NCBI RefSeq assembly: GCF_001883705.2
Contig: NZ_MDEQ02000002.1
Location: 248,001 to 312,000, forward strand
Source: Burkholderia catarinensis
GTDB lineage: Bacteria > Pseudomonadota > Gammaproteobacteria > Burkholderiales > Burkholderiaceae
Reading direction: 5' to 3'
Length of the DNA stretch: 64,000 nt
Below, one piece after another: positions 54,335 to 64,000 of the stretch. Position 1 is the first letter of the stretch. Each line of letters begins with the position of its first letter. The position numbers and the translations under genes are program-made. Below the pieces are notes generated by a model. That model was not told the DNA's origin. It saw only the letters and a list, made by a program, of their open reading frames with translations, and made no database searches.

Positions 54335-55834
54335 ATGAGTTTCATCTACGACGAACGGATCGACGGCCCGCTGGCGACCGTCAGCCGTGACACGCTCGTC
54401 GCCGCGCTGCACGCGGCGGCGCCCGGCCTCGACGTGCTGCACGAACGCGAGGCGCTCAAGCCGTTCGAATGCGACGGCCTCGCCGCGTACCGTACGGTGC
54501 CGCTCGCGGTCGTGCTGCCCGACACGGTCGAGCAGGTGCGCGCGGTGCTGCGCGTCGCGGCCGCGCACCGCGTGCCGGTCGTCGCACGCGGCGCGGGCAC
54601 CGGGCTGTCGGGCGGCGCGATGCCGCTCGAAAAAGGCATCCTGCTCGTGATGGCGAAGTTCAACCGGATTCTCGACATCGACCCCGATGCCGGCATCGCG
54701 CGCGTGCAGCCCGGCGTGCGCAACCTCGCGATCTCGCAGGCGGCCGCGCCGCACGGCCTCTACTACGCGCCCGATCCGTCGTCGCAGATCGCGTGCTCGA
54801 TCGGCGGCAACGTCGCCGAAAACGCGGGCGGCGTGCACTGCCTGAAATACGGGCTCACGGTGCACAACATCCTGAAGGTCGAGATCCTGACGATCGACGG
54901 CGACACGCTCACGCTCGGCGCCGACGCGCTCGACGCGCCCGGCTTCGACCTGCTCGCGCTGTTCACAGGCTCCGAGGGGATGCTCGGGATCGTCACCGAA
55001 GTGACCGTGAAGCTGCTGCCGAAGCCGCCGAGCGTGAAGGTGCTGATGGCGAGCTTCGACGACGTCGCCGAAGCCGGCGCCGCGGTCGCGCGAATCATCG
55101 GCGCGGGCGTGATTCCCGGCGGCCTCGAGATGATGGACAACCTCGCGATCCGCGCGGCCGAGGATTTCATCCACGCGGGCTACCCGGTCGACGCGCAGGC
55201 GATCCTGCTGTGCGAGCTCGACGGCGCGGCGAGCGACGTCGACGAGGACGCCGAACGCGTCGCCGCGCTGCTGCGCGACGCGGGCGCGACGGAGATTCGC
55301 GTCGCGCGCGACGAGGCCGAGCGCCAGCGCTTCTGGGCCGGCCGCAAGAACGCGTTCCCCGCGGTCGGCCGCATGTCGCCCGACTACTACTGCATGGACG
55401 GCACGATCCCGCGCCGCGAACTGCCGCGCGTGCTCGAGGGCGTCGCCGCGCTGTCCGCCGAATACGGGCTGCCCGTCGCGAACGTGTTCCATGCGGGCGA
55501 CGGCAACATGCACCCGCTGATCCTGTTCGACGCGAACCGGCCCGGCGAACTCGACCGCGCGGAAGCGCTCGGCGGAAAGATCCTCGAGCTATGCGTCGCG
55601 GCGGGCGGCAGCATCACCGGCGAGCACGGCGTCGGACGCGAGAAGATCAACCAGATGTGCGTGCAGTTCAACGCCGACGAAATCACGTTCTTTCACGCGG
55701 TGAAAGCCGCGTTCGATCCGCAGGGCCTGCTCAATCCCGGCAAGAACATCCCCACGCTGCACCGCTGCGCCGAATTCGGCGCGATGCACGTCCATCACGG
55801 CAAGCTGCCGTTTCCCGAACTCGAGCGCTTCTGA
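54335..55834 (+). CDS. glcD: glycolate oxidase FAD subunit GlcD
   Basis: A 499-residue FAD-linked oxidase. The PCMH FAD-binding domain is visible (VPVVARGAGTGLSGGAMPLE, DPSSQIACSIGGNVAENAGG, YGLTVHNILKVEIL), and the C-terminal domain carries VANVFHAGDGNMHPLILFDA and AAGGSITGEHGVGREKINQM. With GlcE and the iron-sulfur GlcF it oxidises glycolate to glyoxylate at the inner membrane. ATG at 54335 with GGAG eight bases upstream. First gene of the operon. Confidence 0.95.
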   Translation: MSFIYDERIDGPLATVSRDTLVAALHAAAPGLDVLHEREALKPFECDGLAAYRTVPLAVVLPDTVEQVRAVLRVAAAHRVPVVARGAGTGLSGGAMPLEKGILLVMAKFNRILDIDPDAGIARVQPGVRNLAISQAAAPHGLYYAPDPSSQIACSIGGNVAENAGGVHCLKYGLTVHNILKVEILTIDGDTLTLGADALDAPGFDLLALFTGSEGMLGIVTEVTVKLLPKPPSVKVLMASFDDVAEAGAAVARIIGAGVIPGGLEMMDNLAIRAAEDFIHAGYPVDAQAILLCELDGAASDVDEDAERVAALLRDAGATEIRVARDEAERQRFWAGRKNAFPAVGRMSPDYYCMDGTIPRRELPRVLEGVAALSAEYGLPVANVFHAGDGNMHPLILFDANRPGELDRAEALGGKILELCVAAGGSITGEHGVGREKINQMCVQFNADEITFFHAVKAAFDPQGLLNPGKNIPTLHRCAEFGAMHVHHGKLPFPELERF

Positions 55835-56910
55835 TGCGACGCGAAATCGAATCGATCGACGACAGCGCGGCGCTCGTCGCGCAGGTCGACGCCGCACGCC
55901 ATGATCGCCAGCCGCTGCACATCCGCGGCGCCGGCACGAAGACCTTTCTCGGCCGCCCCGTCGAAGGCCGCACGCTCGACGTGCGCACGCATCGCGGCGT
56001 CGTCTCGTACGACCCGACCGAGCTCGTCATTACCGCGCGCGCGGGCACGCCGCTCGCCGATCTCGAAGCGATGCTCGACGCGGCCGGCCAGATGCTGCCG
56101 TGCGAGCCGCCGTCGTTCGGCGGCGCGGCAACCGTCGGCGGGATGTTCGCGGCGGCGCTGTCGGGGCCGCGCCGCCCGTGGGCCGGCGCGGTTCGCGATT
56201 TCGTGCTCGGCTGCCGCGTGATCACCGGCCATGCGAAGCACCTGCGCTTCGGCGGCGAGGTGATGAAGAACGTCGCGGGCTACGACGTGTCGCGGCTGCT
56301 CGCGGGCAGCTTCGGCTGTCTCGGCGTCGTGACCGAGGTGTCGCTGAAGGTACTGCCGAAGCCGCGCGCGACGTGCGATCTCGCGTTGCCGCTCGCCGCC
56401 GGCGCAGCCGTGCAGCGCGTCGCCGCGTGGCGGCGCGCGGGGCTGCCGCTCGCGGGCGCGTGCCATGCGGACGGCGTGCTGCGCGTGCGGATCGAAGGCG
56501 GCGAGGGTTCGGTGAAGGCCGCGCGCGACACGATCGGCGGCGACCGGATGGACGACAGCGACGATGCGTTCTGGGCCCGGCTGCGCGACCTCGCGCTGCC
56601 GTTCTTCGACGATCCGCGCCCGCTGTGGCGCGTGTCGGTGCCGGCCGCCGCTCCGCTCGACGCGTTGCCCGGCGTGCAACTCGTCGACTGGGGCGGCGCG
56701 CAGCGCTGGCTGAAGAGCGACGCCGCGCCGGCCGACGTGCAGCGGCTCGCCGCGCAATGGGGCGGCCACGCGACCTGCTTCACGCCGGGCACGACGCGCG
56801 AGCCGTTCCAGCCGCTGCCGCCCGCATTGTTGCGCGTGCACCGGCAGCTCAAGGCGCAGCTCGACCCGCACGCGATTTTCAATCCCGGCCGGCTCTACGC
56901 CGACTTCTGA
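55834..56910 (+). CDS. glcE: glycolate oxidase FAD subunit GlcE
   Basis: A 358-residue second FAD-binding subunit: LHIRGAGTKTFLGRPVEGRT, CEPPSFGGAATVGGMFAAAL, GGEVMKNVAGYDVSRLLAGS, and a shortened C-terminal cap. The ATG shares its A with the glcD stop (TGATG), a one-base overlap that couples translation. Length matches the family. Confidence 0.93.
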   Translation: MRREIESIDDSAALVAQVDAARHDRQPLHIRGAGTKTFLGRPVEGRTLDVRTHRGVVSYDPTELVITARAGTPLADLEAMLDAAGQMLPCEPPSFGGAATVGGMFAAALSGPRRPWAGAVRDFVLGCRVITGHAKHLRFGGEVMKNVAGYDVSRLLAGSFGCLGVVTEVSLKVLPKPRATCDLALPLAAGAAVQRVAAWRRAGLPLAGACHADGVLRVRIEGGEGSVKAARDTIGGDRMDDSDDAFWARLRDLALPFFDDPRPLWRVSVPAAAPLDALPGVQLVDWGGAQRWLKSDAAPADVQRLAAQWGGHATCFTPGTTREPFQPLPPALLRVHRQLKAQLDPHAIFNPGRLYADF

Positions 56911-56934
56911 CGCGAACCCGACCCCGACCTGCCG

Positions 56935-58161
56935 ATGCAAACCAATCTCAGCGAAGCAAGCAAGGCCCTCGCCCTGGCCGACGAAGCGGAAGCGATCCTG
57001 CGCGCGTGCGTGCACTGCGGCTTCTGCAATGCGACCTGCCCGACCTACCAGGTGCTCGGCAACGAGCTCGACGGGCCGCGCGGCCGCATCTACCTGATCA
57101 AGCAGCTGCTCGAAGGCGAGCCGTGCGGCGAGCGCACGCAGCAGCATCTCGACCGCTGCCTGACGTGCCGCAACTGCGAGACGACCTGCCCGTCCGGCGT
57201 GCGCTACCACACGCTGCTCGACATCGGCCGCGCGGAAGCCGAGAAGCGCGTGCGGCGGCCTGCGCGCGAACGCCTGCTGCGCGCGGGGCTGCGCCACGTC
57301 GTGCCGCGCCCGGCGACGTTCGCCGCGCTGCTGAAGGCCGGCCGCGCGCTGCGCCCGCTGCTGCCCGGCACGTTGCGGGACAAGATCCCGGCCGCCGTGC
57401 CCGCGGCCGCGGCCGCGCCGCGCCCGGCCGTGCGCCACGCGCGGCGCGTGCTGATGCTCGAAGGCTGCGTGCAGCCGTCGCTGTCGCCGAACACCAATGC
57501 GGCCGCCGCGCGCGTGCTCGACCGGCTCGGCATCAGCGTGAGCCCGGCGCGCGAGGCCGGCTGCTGCGGCGCGACCGAATATCACCTGAACGCGCAGGAC
57601 GCTGGCCTCGCCCGCGCGCGCCGCAACATCGACGCGTGGTGGCCCGCGATCGAAGCCGGCGCCGAAGCGATCGTGCTGACGGCGAGCGGCTGCGGCGCGT
57701 TCGTCAAGGAATACGGCGACCTGCTGCGCTCCGACCCCGCCTATGCGGAAAAAGCGCGGCGCGTCAGCGCGCTCGCGCGCGATCTCGCCGAGGTGATCGC
57801 GGCCGAGCCGCTCGACGCGCTGGCCGATTCGACGCCACGCCGCGTCGCGGTCCACTGCCCGTGCACGCTGCAGCACGCGCAGCGCCTCGGCGGCGCAGTC
57901 GAAAGCATCCTGACGCGGCTCGGCTTCGATCTGACGAATGTCGCCGACGGCCATCTGTGCTGCGGCTCGGCCGGCACGTATGCGCTGACGCAGCCCGAAC
58001 TCGCGACGACACTGCGCGACAACAAGCTCGATGCGCTCGAAGCCGCGCGGCCGGACCTGATTGTCACGGCCAACGTCGGCTGCCAGACTCACCTGAATGG
58101 CGCGGGTCGCACGCCCGTGCGCCACTGGATCGAGCTCGTCGACAACCGACGCGCCAACTGA
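56935..58161 (+). CDS. glcF: glycolate oxidase iron-sulfur subunit GlcF
   Basis: A 408-residue protein with two [4Fe-4S] motifs (CVHCGFCNATCPTYQ and CLTCRNCETTCPSG) in the first 90 residues and two CCG domains for a further cluster (EGCVQPSLSPNTN, REAGCCGATEYH, and HCPCTLQHAQR, GHLCCGSAGTYAL). It passes electrons from the flavin subunits to the quinone pool. It starts 24 bases after glcE. Confidence 0.95.
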   Translation: MQTNLSEASKALALADEAEAILRACVHCGFCNATCPTYQVLGNELDGPRGRIYLIKQLLEGEPCGERTQQHLDRCLTCRNCETTCPSGVRYHTLLDIGRAEAEKRVRRPARERLLRAGLRHVVPRPATFAALLKAGRALRPLLPGTLRDKIPAAVPAAAAAPRPAVRHARRVLMLEGCVQPSLSPNTNAAAARVLDRLGISVSPAREAGCCGATEYHLNAQDAGLARARRNIDAWWPAIEAGAEAIVLTASGCGAFVKEYGDLLRSDPAYAEKARRVSALARDLAEVIAAEPLDALADSTPRRVAVHCPCTLQHAQRLGGAVESILTRLGFDLTNVADGHLCCGSAGTYALTQPELATTLRDNKLDALEAARPDLIVTANVGCQTHLNGAGRTPVRHWIELVDNRRAN

Positions 58162-58181
58162 ACTGATTCCGGAGGACCTCC

Positions 58182-58586
58182 ATGCAAACGAAACCCGAAC
58201 TCGAGCTCGCCGATGCCGACCGCATGCTCGCCGCCGCCCGCGCGGAAGCGGAGCGCCACGGCTGGGCCGTGTCGATCGCCGTCGTCGACGACGGCGGCCA
58301 CCTGCTTGCGTTCGCGCGGCTGGACGGCGCGTCGCCGGCCAGCGCCTGCATCGCGCAGGACAAGGCGCGCGCGGCGGCGCTCGGCCGTCGCGAGACGAAA
58401 GCGTATGAGGATATGATCAACGGTGGCCGCACCGCGTTTCTCAGCGTGCCGCTGACGGGGTTGCTCGAAGGCGGCGTGCCGGTCACGGTCGGCGGCCGGA
58501 TCGCGGGCGCGATCGGCGTGTCTGGCGTAAAGTCGGAACAGGACGCGCAGATCGCCCGCGCCGGCACACAAAGCGTCTCGGCCTAA
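58182..58586 (+). CDS. glcG: GlcG/HbpS-family protein
   Basis: A 134-residue heme-degrading-domain (GlcG/HbpS) protein: AERHGWAVSIAVVDDGGHLL, SACIAQDKARAAALGRRETK, GGVPVTVGGRIAGAIGVSG. The function in glycolate metabolism is unknown although the gene is conserved in glc operons. GGAGG lies before the ATG, 20 bases after glcF. Confidence 0.88.
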   Translation: MQTKPELELADADRMLAAARAEAERHGWAVSIAVVDDGGHLLAFARLDGASPASACIAQDKARAAALGRRETKAYEDMINGGRTAFLSVPLTGLLEGGVPVTVGGRIAGAIGVSGVKSEQDAQIARAGTQSVSA

Positions 58587-58619
58587 GCCGCGCGCGCATT
58601 TTCCCCGGGAGGATTAACG

Positions 58620-60794
58620 ATGATCGACCAAGCAGGACTGCAAGTCGCGCCAGCGCTGAGCCAGTTCATTGAAAACGAAGCACTGCCGGGCACCGGCATC
58701 GACAAGGCCGCGTTCTGGAGCGGTTTCTCGGCCCTGGTGCACGACCTGGCGCCGCGCAACCGCGAACTGCTCGCGGAACGCGACCGCCTGCAGCACGAAC
58801 TCGACACCTGGCACCGCGCGCACCCCGGCCCCGTGCGCGACCACGCCGCGTTTCGCGCATTCCTCGAACAGATCGGCTACCTCGTGCCGGCCCCGTCGAA
58901 CGTCGCGGCAGCCACCGCGAACGTCGACAGCGAGATCGCCACGCAGGCCGGCCCGCAGCTCGTCGTGCCGCTGTCGAACGCGCGCTATGCGCTGAACGCC
59001 GCGAACGCCCGCTGGGGCAGCCTGTACGACGCGCTGTACGGCACCGATGCGCTGCCCGAGGACGGCGGCGCCGAACGCACCGCGGCCTACAACCCGACGC
59101 GCGGCCAGCGCGTGATCGACTACGCGCGCAACGTGCTCGACAACGCGGCGCCGCTCGCGAGCGGCTCGCACCGCGACGCGCTGCGCTACCGCGTGCAGGA
59201 CGGCCAGCTCGCCGTCGAAACTGCCCAGGGCGTCGTGTCGCTCGCGCAGCCCGCGCAGTTCGTCGGCTACCAGGGCGCGGCCGGCGCGCCGTCCGCGATC
59301 CTGCTGAAGCACAACGGCCTGCATCTCGAGATCCAGATCGACGCGTCGACGCCGATCGGCCGCGCCGATCTCGCGAACGTGAAGGACGTCGTGCTCGAAG
59401 CCGCGGTCAGCACGATCATCGACTGCGAGGATTCGGTCGCGGCGGTCGACGCCGACGACAAGGTCCAGCTCTACCGCAACTGGCTCGGCCTGATGCAGGG
59501 CACGCTGGTCGAGGAAGTCGCGAAGGGCGGCAAGCATTTCACGCGCCGCCTGAACGCCGACCGCGACTACACGACGCCGGCCGGCGGCACGCTGTCGCTG
59601 CACGGCCGCTCGCTGCTGTTCGTGCGCAACGTCGGCCACCTGATGACCAACGGCGCGGTGCTCGACCGCGACGGCAACGAGATTCCGGAAGGGATCCTCG
59701 ACGGCGTCGTCACCACGCTGTGCTCGCTGCACGACCTGAAGGCGAAGCGCAACTCGCGCGCCGGCTCGATCTATATCGTGAAGCCGAAGATGCACGGCCC
59801 GGTCGAAGTCGCGTTCGCCGATACGCTGTTCGCGCGCATCGAGGATCTGTACAACCTGCCGCGCAACACGCTGAAGATGGGCATCATGGACGAGGAGCGC
59901 CGCACCAGCGTGAACCTCGCCGCCTGTATCGCGGCAGCCGCCGCGCGCGTTGCGTTCATCAACACCGGCTTCCTCGACCGCACCGGCGACGAGATGCACA
60001 CCGCGATGGAAGCGGGCCCGATGATCCGCAAGGGCGACATGAAGTCCTCGGCCTGGATCACCGCATACGAGCGCAACAACGTGCTCGCGGGGCTGTCGGC
60101 CGGCCTGCGCGGCCGCGCGCAGATCGGCAAGGGCATGTGGGCGATGCCGGACCTGATGCACGCAATGCTCGAGCAGAAGATCGGGCATCCGCGCGCCGGC
60201 GCGAACACCGCGTGGGTGCCGTCGCCGACCGCCGCGACGCTGCACGCGCTGCACTACCATCTCGTCGACGTGCAGGCCGTCCAGCAGGAACTCGAGAAGA
60301 CGCCGTACGCGAGCGAACGCGACGCGCTGCTCGAAGGCCTGCTGACCGTGCCGGTCGTCGAGCGCGCCGAATGGAGCGAGAGCGAGATCCTGAGCGAAGT
60401 CGAGAACAACGCGCAGGGCATCCTCGGCTACGTCGTGCGCTGGGTCGAACAGGGCATCGGCTGCTCGAAGGTGCCCGACATCCACGACGTCGGCCTGATG
60501 GAAGACCGCGCGACGCTGCGTATTTCGAGCCAGCACATCGCGAACTGGCTGCGCCACGGCGTGATCACCGAGGCCTTCGTGCTCGACGTGTTCAAGCGGA
60601 TGGCGCGCGTCGTCGACCAGCAGAACGCCGGCGACCCGAACTATCGCCCGATGGCGCCCGGCTACGACCAGTCGACCGCGTTCAAGGCCGCGTGCGCGCT
60701 CGCGCTGCAGGGCACGTCGCAGCCGAGCGGCTATACCGAGCCGCTGCTGCACCGGTTCCGGCTCGCGTTCAAGGCGCAACAGCACGGCGCTTGA
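58620..60794 (+). CDS. glcB: malate synthase G
   Basis: A 724-residue enzyme, one residue longer than E. coli GlcB. It condenses glyoxylate with acetyl-CoA to malate. Landmarks: [20 protein letters not shown] (active-site Glu/Asp), [53 protein letters not shown] (magnesium-binding Glu and Asp), and [26 protein letters not shown] precedes the ATG. As the last gene after glcDEFG it removes the glyoxylate those genes produce. Confidence 0.96.
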   Translation: MIDQAGLQVAPALSQFIENEALPGTGIDKAAFWSGFSALVHDLAPRNRELLAERDRLQHELDTWHRAHPGPVRDHAAFRAFLEQIGYLVPAPSNVAAATANVDSEIATQAGPQLVVPLSNARYALNAANARWGSLYDALYGTDALPEDGGAERTAAYNPTRGQRVIDYARNVLDNAAPLASGSHRDALRYRVQDGQLAVETAQGVVSLAQPAQFVGYQGAAGAPSAILLKHNGLHLEIQIDASTPIGRADLANVKDVVLEAAVSTIIDCEDSVAAVDADDKVQLYRNWLGLMQGTLVEEVAKGGKHFTRRLNADRDYTTPAGGTLSLHGRSLLFVRNVGHLMTNGAVLDRDGNEIPEGILDGVVTTLCSLHDLKAKRNSRAGSIYIVKPKMHGPVEVAFADTLFARIEDLYNLPRNTLKMGIMDEERRTSVNLAACIAAAAARVAFINTGFLDRTGDEMHTAMEAGPMIRKGDMKSSAWITAYERNNVLAGLSAGLRGRAQIGKGMWAMPDLMHAMLEQKIGHPRAGANTAWVPSPTAATLHALHYHLVDVQAVQQELEKTPYASERDALLEGLLTVPVVERAEWSESEILSEVENNAQGILGYVVRWVEQGIGCSKVPDIHDVGLMEDRATLRISSQHIANWLRHGVITEAFVLDVFKRMARVVDQQNAGDPNYRPMAPGYDQSTAFKAACALALQGTSQPSGYTEPLLHRFRLAFKAQQHGA

Positions 60795-60833
60795 GCATGC
60801 GCATGCGGGTCCGCCCCGCATGCCGGCATCACG

Positions 60834-60862
60834 AAACGGGCGGCCGTCATGGCCGCCCGTTT
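60834..60862 (+). terminator. intrinsic terminator of the glc operon
   Basis: AAACGGGCGGCC and its complement GGCCGCCCGTTT with a five-base loop form a perfect 12-base stem, followed by TCATTTTT, 39 bases after the glcB stop. Confidence 0.9.
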
Positions 60863-61357
60863 TCATTTTTACGCTCACGCGACCGTTGAAGCCATCGGTT
60901 GAAACGGATAATCGGCGCATATCGCACGCTTTCGCCTTTCGCGTACGCCCGCCGTTAAACCGCCACAATCGGCGGCCGCGCGCTGCGCGCCTGCTCCGGT
61001 CATCCCGGAAAGCCTTGCGCTGCAACGATTCACCCGATATTGGCAAGCCGGGGATTTCACCGTAATTTGATCCGGATCAACGGGCCGCAACATTTTCCGC
61101 GCACGCGAGTGCGCGCGTTATACTCCGTTGAATCCGCGCCGCCCGATTCGTCGGATCATCGAATCGCGGCAGATGTTGCCAGTGAATATCTGATTTACCG
61201 GTTAATCTGGCCGCGATTTCCGATAACCGGTGTCCATTTTCTCCGCAGAACGGAGAGGACGCAACGGAAGGGTCGCGCATCGGATCGCTGCCGACACGTC
61301 ATACGAACAATCGCATCGGCCCGCCGCCCGGCGGCGATGCCCATCGATCCACGGACC

Positions 61358-62923
61358 ATGGCAGAAACCGACTACGCAATGCCCAGCGAATCCGGCCTGA
61401 CGAGCCGTGTCGCCGCTCATCTGCGCCGGTTCCTGCTGCCGCACCTGATCTTCTATACCGGGCTGCTGATCGCGCTGCTCCTGCTGCTCCTGTGCGGGAT
61501 CGTGCTGTACGAAGGCCGTATCGACGCGCGCGACCGCGCGATCGCGATGCAGCAGAACCTGGCGCTGATGGCGTCGTGGGACATCGAGCGCAACATCGAG
61601 ATCTATTCGCTGTCGCTGCAGGCCGTCGTCGAAGGCGAGAACGACCCCGAAGTCGCCAGGCTGCCGATGTCGCTGCGCCGCCAGGTCCTGTTCGACCGTG
61701 CGACGACGGCCAAGTACCTCGGCGGCATCTACGTGCTCGACGCCAAGGGCGACATCGCGGTCGACGGCAAGAGCGACGTGCCGCGCAAGGCCAACTTCGG
61801 CAAGGAGCCGTACTTCACCATACACCGCGACCGCCCCGACGTCGGCCTGTACGTCAGCGACCCGTACCATTCGCGGTTGCGTGACGGCTCGCCGAGCATC
61901 GCGCTCAGCCGGCGGATCACGAAGCCCGACGGGTCGTTCGGCGGCGTCGCCGTGATGTCGATCCGGCTCGAATATTTCCAGAACCTGTTCTCGCGCCTGT
62001 CGCTCGGCGATCGCGGCTCGGTCGCGTTGATCAACACGAATGGCAAGATGCTCGCGCGCGAGCCGTACGACCCCAAGATCGTCGGCCGCGACATCAGCCG
62101 TGCCAGCACGTTCCGGCGGTTCATGACCGCCAACGAAGGCAGCTTCGCCGACACCGCGTCGATCGACGGCGTGCGGCGCCTGTATGTGTTCCGGCACCTC
62201 GACCAACTGCCGCTCATCGTCATGATCGCGCGCTCGGAAGCGGACACCTACGCCGCGTGGTACGACCGCGCGATTCCGATCGGCTCCGCGATGGCCGCGC
62301 TCGCGATCGGCTTCGTCGGCCTGTCGCTGCTGCTCGACGTGCAGTTGCGCAAGCGCCATCGCGCGGAAACCGAGCTGCAGGCGCTCGCGCGCACCGACGG
62401 CCTGACGGGCCTCGACAACCGCCGGATGCTCGACGTCACGCTCGCGCGCGAATGGCGCCGCGCCGCGCGCTCGCAGCATGCGCTGTCGCTGCTGTTCATC
62501 GACGTCGATTACTTCAAGCACTACAACGACACGCAGGGCCACCAGGCCGGCGACGACGCGCTCGCCGCGGTCGGCCACTGCATCGCCGGCTGCCTGCGCC
62601 GCCCGGCCGACTACGCGGCGCGCTACGGCGGCGAGGAGTTCGTCGTGTTGCTGCCCGACGTCGACACGGACGGCGCGGTGTCGATCGCCGAGACGATCCG
62701 CACCGGCATCCTCGATCTCGGCATCCGGCACGACGCCGGCACGGCCGACCGCCTGACGGTGAGCGTCGGCGTGACGACCAGCTATCCCGAACGCGACGAC
62801 GACATGCAGGCCGCGCTGAAGCTGGCCGACGATGCGCTGTATCGCGCGAAGGAAGGCGGGCGCAATCGCATCGTCGTACAGACGGCCGAGCCGCCCGACT
62901 GGTTCGCGTCGCGGCAGGCCTGA
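61358..62923 (+). CDS. membrane diguanylate cyclase with periplasmic Cache sensor and GGDEF domain
   Basis: A 521-residue protein. A helix at ~28-52 (FYTGLLIALLLLLLCGIVLY) and another at ~305-325 enclose a double-Cache periplasmic domain (GGIYVLDAKGDIAVDG, GGVAVMSIRLEYFQNLF, LPLIVMIARS). The GGDEF domain has DVDYFKHYNDTQGHQAGDDA and the active GGEEF at 424-428, with an inhibitory RxxD site at R415-D418, so it should make cyclic di-GMP and be product-inhibited. Start ATG at 61358 is preferred to 61337, which lacks a site. No EAL domain. Ligand unknown. Confidence 0.88.
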   Translation: MAETDYAMPSESGLTSRVAAHLRRFLLPHLIFYTGLLIALLLLLLCGIVLYEGRIDARDRAIAMQQNLALMASWDIERNIEIYSLSLQAVVEGENDPEVARLPMSLRRQVLFDRATTAKYLGGIYVLDAKGDIAVDGKSDVPRKANFGKEPYFTIHRDRPDVGLYVSDPYHSRLRDGSPSIALSRRITKPDGSFGGVAVMSIRLEYFQNLFSRLSLGDRGSVALINTNGKMLAREPYDPKIVGRDISRASTFRRFMTANEGSFADTASIDGVRRLYVFRHLDQLPLIVMIARSEADTYAAWYDRAIPIGSAMAALAIGFVGLSLLLDVQLRKRHRAETELQALARTDGLTGLDNRRMLDVTLAREWRRAARSQHALSLLFIDVDYFKHYNDTQGHQAGDDALAAVGHCIAGCLRRPADYAARYGGEEFVVLLPDVDTDGAVSIAETIRTGILDLGIRHDAGTADRLTVSVGVTTSYPERDDDMQAALKLADDALYRAKEGGRNRIVVQTAEPPDWFASRQA

Positions 62924-63077
62924 GCGCACGGGTAGCGGCGGGGCGACCGCCGGGCCGCCGCCGTCCGCGTGCAAAATCGCCGACAATGTCGGCTCGATAC
63001 GCCACCGCGCCGCCGCGCCGCCGCGCGGCTGACGTGCCCGGCCGGCCCGCGCCGGTGCGCGGCCGCTTCGCACCACC

Positions 63078-64000
63078 ATGAGACTCAAGGCAAAGATCTT
63101 CCTTCTGGCCATCGTGCCGTTCCTGCTCGCGATCGCCGGCATCGGCTTCGGCGTGCGCCAGCAGGCGACGTCGCTCGCGCGCACGCAGCATGCGACGATC
63201 CAGGCCGCGTACCTGTCGAGCAAGGAAGTCGAGCTGAAGCACTACGTCGAGCTCGCGACGAGCGCGGTCATGCCGCTCTACGACGCGAGCGGCCGCAACG
63301 CGCGCGACGACGCGATGCTGCGCACGCAGGCGCTCGCGATGCTGCAGAAGATGGATTTCGGCCCCGACGGCTATTTCTTCGTGTACGACCTGCACGGCAA
63401 TTCGCTGATGCATCCGCGCGAGCCCGAGCGCGTCGGCCACAACTTCTGGTCGATGCGCGACCCGCAGGGCGCGCTGACGATCCAGAAGCTGATCGGCGCG
63501 GCGTCGCACGGCGGCGGCTACGTGCGCTATGCATGGCAGCGGCCGTCGACGGGCCGCGTCGCGCCGAAGCTCGGCTACGTCGTCGCGCTCGAACGCTGGG
63601 GCTGGATGGTCGGCACCGGCATCTATCTCGACGACGTCGACATCGCGCTGCAGCGCATCGACGCCCGCGCGTCCGCGAACATCGAGCGCACGATGAGCTG
63701 GCTCACCGCGATCGCGCTCACGGGCGCGGCGGCGATCGCCGTGTGCGCGCTGGTGCTGAACGTCAGCGAGTCGCGCAGCGCCGACGCGAAGCTCAAGCTG
63801 CTCGCGCAGCGTGTCGTCGAATCGCAGGAGCAGGAGCGGGCGCGGCTGTCGCGCGAACTGCATGACGGGATCAGCCAGATGATGGTGTCCGCGAAGCTGA
63901 TGCTCGAATCCGCGCTCGCGCGCTTCGAACGCGGCACGGCGCGCTTGCCCGCGGCCGAGCAGGCACTTGCATCGGGCGTCGTGCGGCTCGGCGACACGCT
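63078..64000 (+). CDS. Cache-domain sensor histidine kinase (HisKA_3/NarL type), 3' part outside window
   Basis: At least 307 residues, no stop before the window end. A signal/first helix (LKAKIFLLAIVPFLLAIAGI), a single-Cache periplasmic domain (GPDGYFFVYDLHGNSLMHPR, GHNFWSMRDPQGALTIQKLI, GWMVGTGIYLDDVDIAL), a second helix near residues 205-225, and the start of the HisKA_3 phosphoacceptor helix RARLSRELHDGISQMM with H262. Kinases of this type pair with a NarL/LuxR-type regulator, expected just beyond the window. ATG at 63078. Confidence 0.88.
   Translation, partial: MRLKAKIFLLAIVPFLLAIAGIGFGVRQQATSLARTQHATIQAAYLSSKEVELKHYVELATSAVMPLYDASGRNARDDAMLRTQALAMLQKMDFGPDGYFFVYDLHGNSLMHPREPERVGHNFWSMRDPQGALTIQKLIGAASHGGGYVRYAWQRPSTGRVAPKLGYVVALERWGWMVGTGIYLDDVDIALQRIDARASANIERTMSWLTAIALTGAAAIAVCALVLNVSESRSADAKLKLLAQRVVESQEQERARLSRELHDGISQMMVSAKLMLESALARFERGTARLPAAEQALASGVVRLGDT

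Overview
The window is high-GC DNA with third-position GC bias, dense LysR/GntR/IclR-era style regulator-plus-catabolic-cluster organisation, a Gram-negative porin, a T6SS VgrG/PAAR module and Fcs/Ech/Vdh, GlcDEF/GlcB and RhlE homologues. This is typical of Burkholderia sensu lato, most likely a Burkholderia cepacia-complex member, and looks like an accessory-rich secondary replicon (many substrate-specific catabolic units, no ribosomal, tRNA or replication genes). The species call is inference from gene content, not from a marker gene.

Layout. 1-2.6 kb: a class II aldolase and a DapA-family lyase, divergent from an XRE-cupin regulator followed by a HutC-type GntR regulator. 2.7-4.4 kb: polar amino acid binding protein plus phytanoyl-CoA-type dioxygenase. 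4.9-6.6 kb: a HipB-like regulator without HipA, a frameshifted ankyrin remnant and a LysR regulator. 6.7-9.7 kb: two related amidohydrolases and a secreted NTF2-like protein. 10-13 kb: glycine-zipper lipoprotein, GNAT, truncated polygalacturonase and an orphan CS1-type pilin-like gene. 13.3-18 kb: class III aminotransferase, M20 amidohydrolase and diaminopropionate ammonia-lyase with a divergent Lrp regulator.

18-27.4 kb: a complete ferulate module, comprising esterase-family lipoprotein, porin, MFS carrier, feruloyl-CoA synthetase, vanillin dehydrogenase, hydroxycinnamoyl-CoA hydratase-lyase and MarR regulator. Two copies of the same inverted repeat (ATCAGG-N3-CCTGAT) precede its two transcription units. 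27.6-32.6 kb: a lower-GC T6SS cargo island, PAAR - VgrG - periplasmic immunity candidate. The VgrG carries a C-terminal extension with an HEARH (HExxH) zincin motif and is the most interesting system here.

32.7-42.2 kb: non-phosphorylative L-arabinose-type catabolism (dehydrogenase, lactonase, IlvD-type dehydratase, DapA-type dehydratase) with an AraFGH-like ABC transporter and a divergent LysR. 42.3-43.6 kb: OsmC and divergent FCD-GntR. 43.7-51.4 kb: LacI-controlled galactoside uptake and GH42 beta-galactosidase operon. 51.4-52.9 kb: RhlE helicase. 53.3-60.9 kb: glycolate/glyoxylate operon glcDEF-glcG-glcB with a divergent FadR-type GntR and two matching operators. 61.4-64 kb: a Cache-GGDEF cyclase and the start of a Cache histidine kinase that runs off the window.

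Overall the window is a string of independently regulated carbon-scavenging units for plant-derived compounds (ferulate, pectin remnant, arabinose, galactosides, glycolate), with one interbacterial-competition island between two of them. No tRNA, rRNA, CRISPR array, complete insertion sequence or replication origin was seen.
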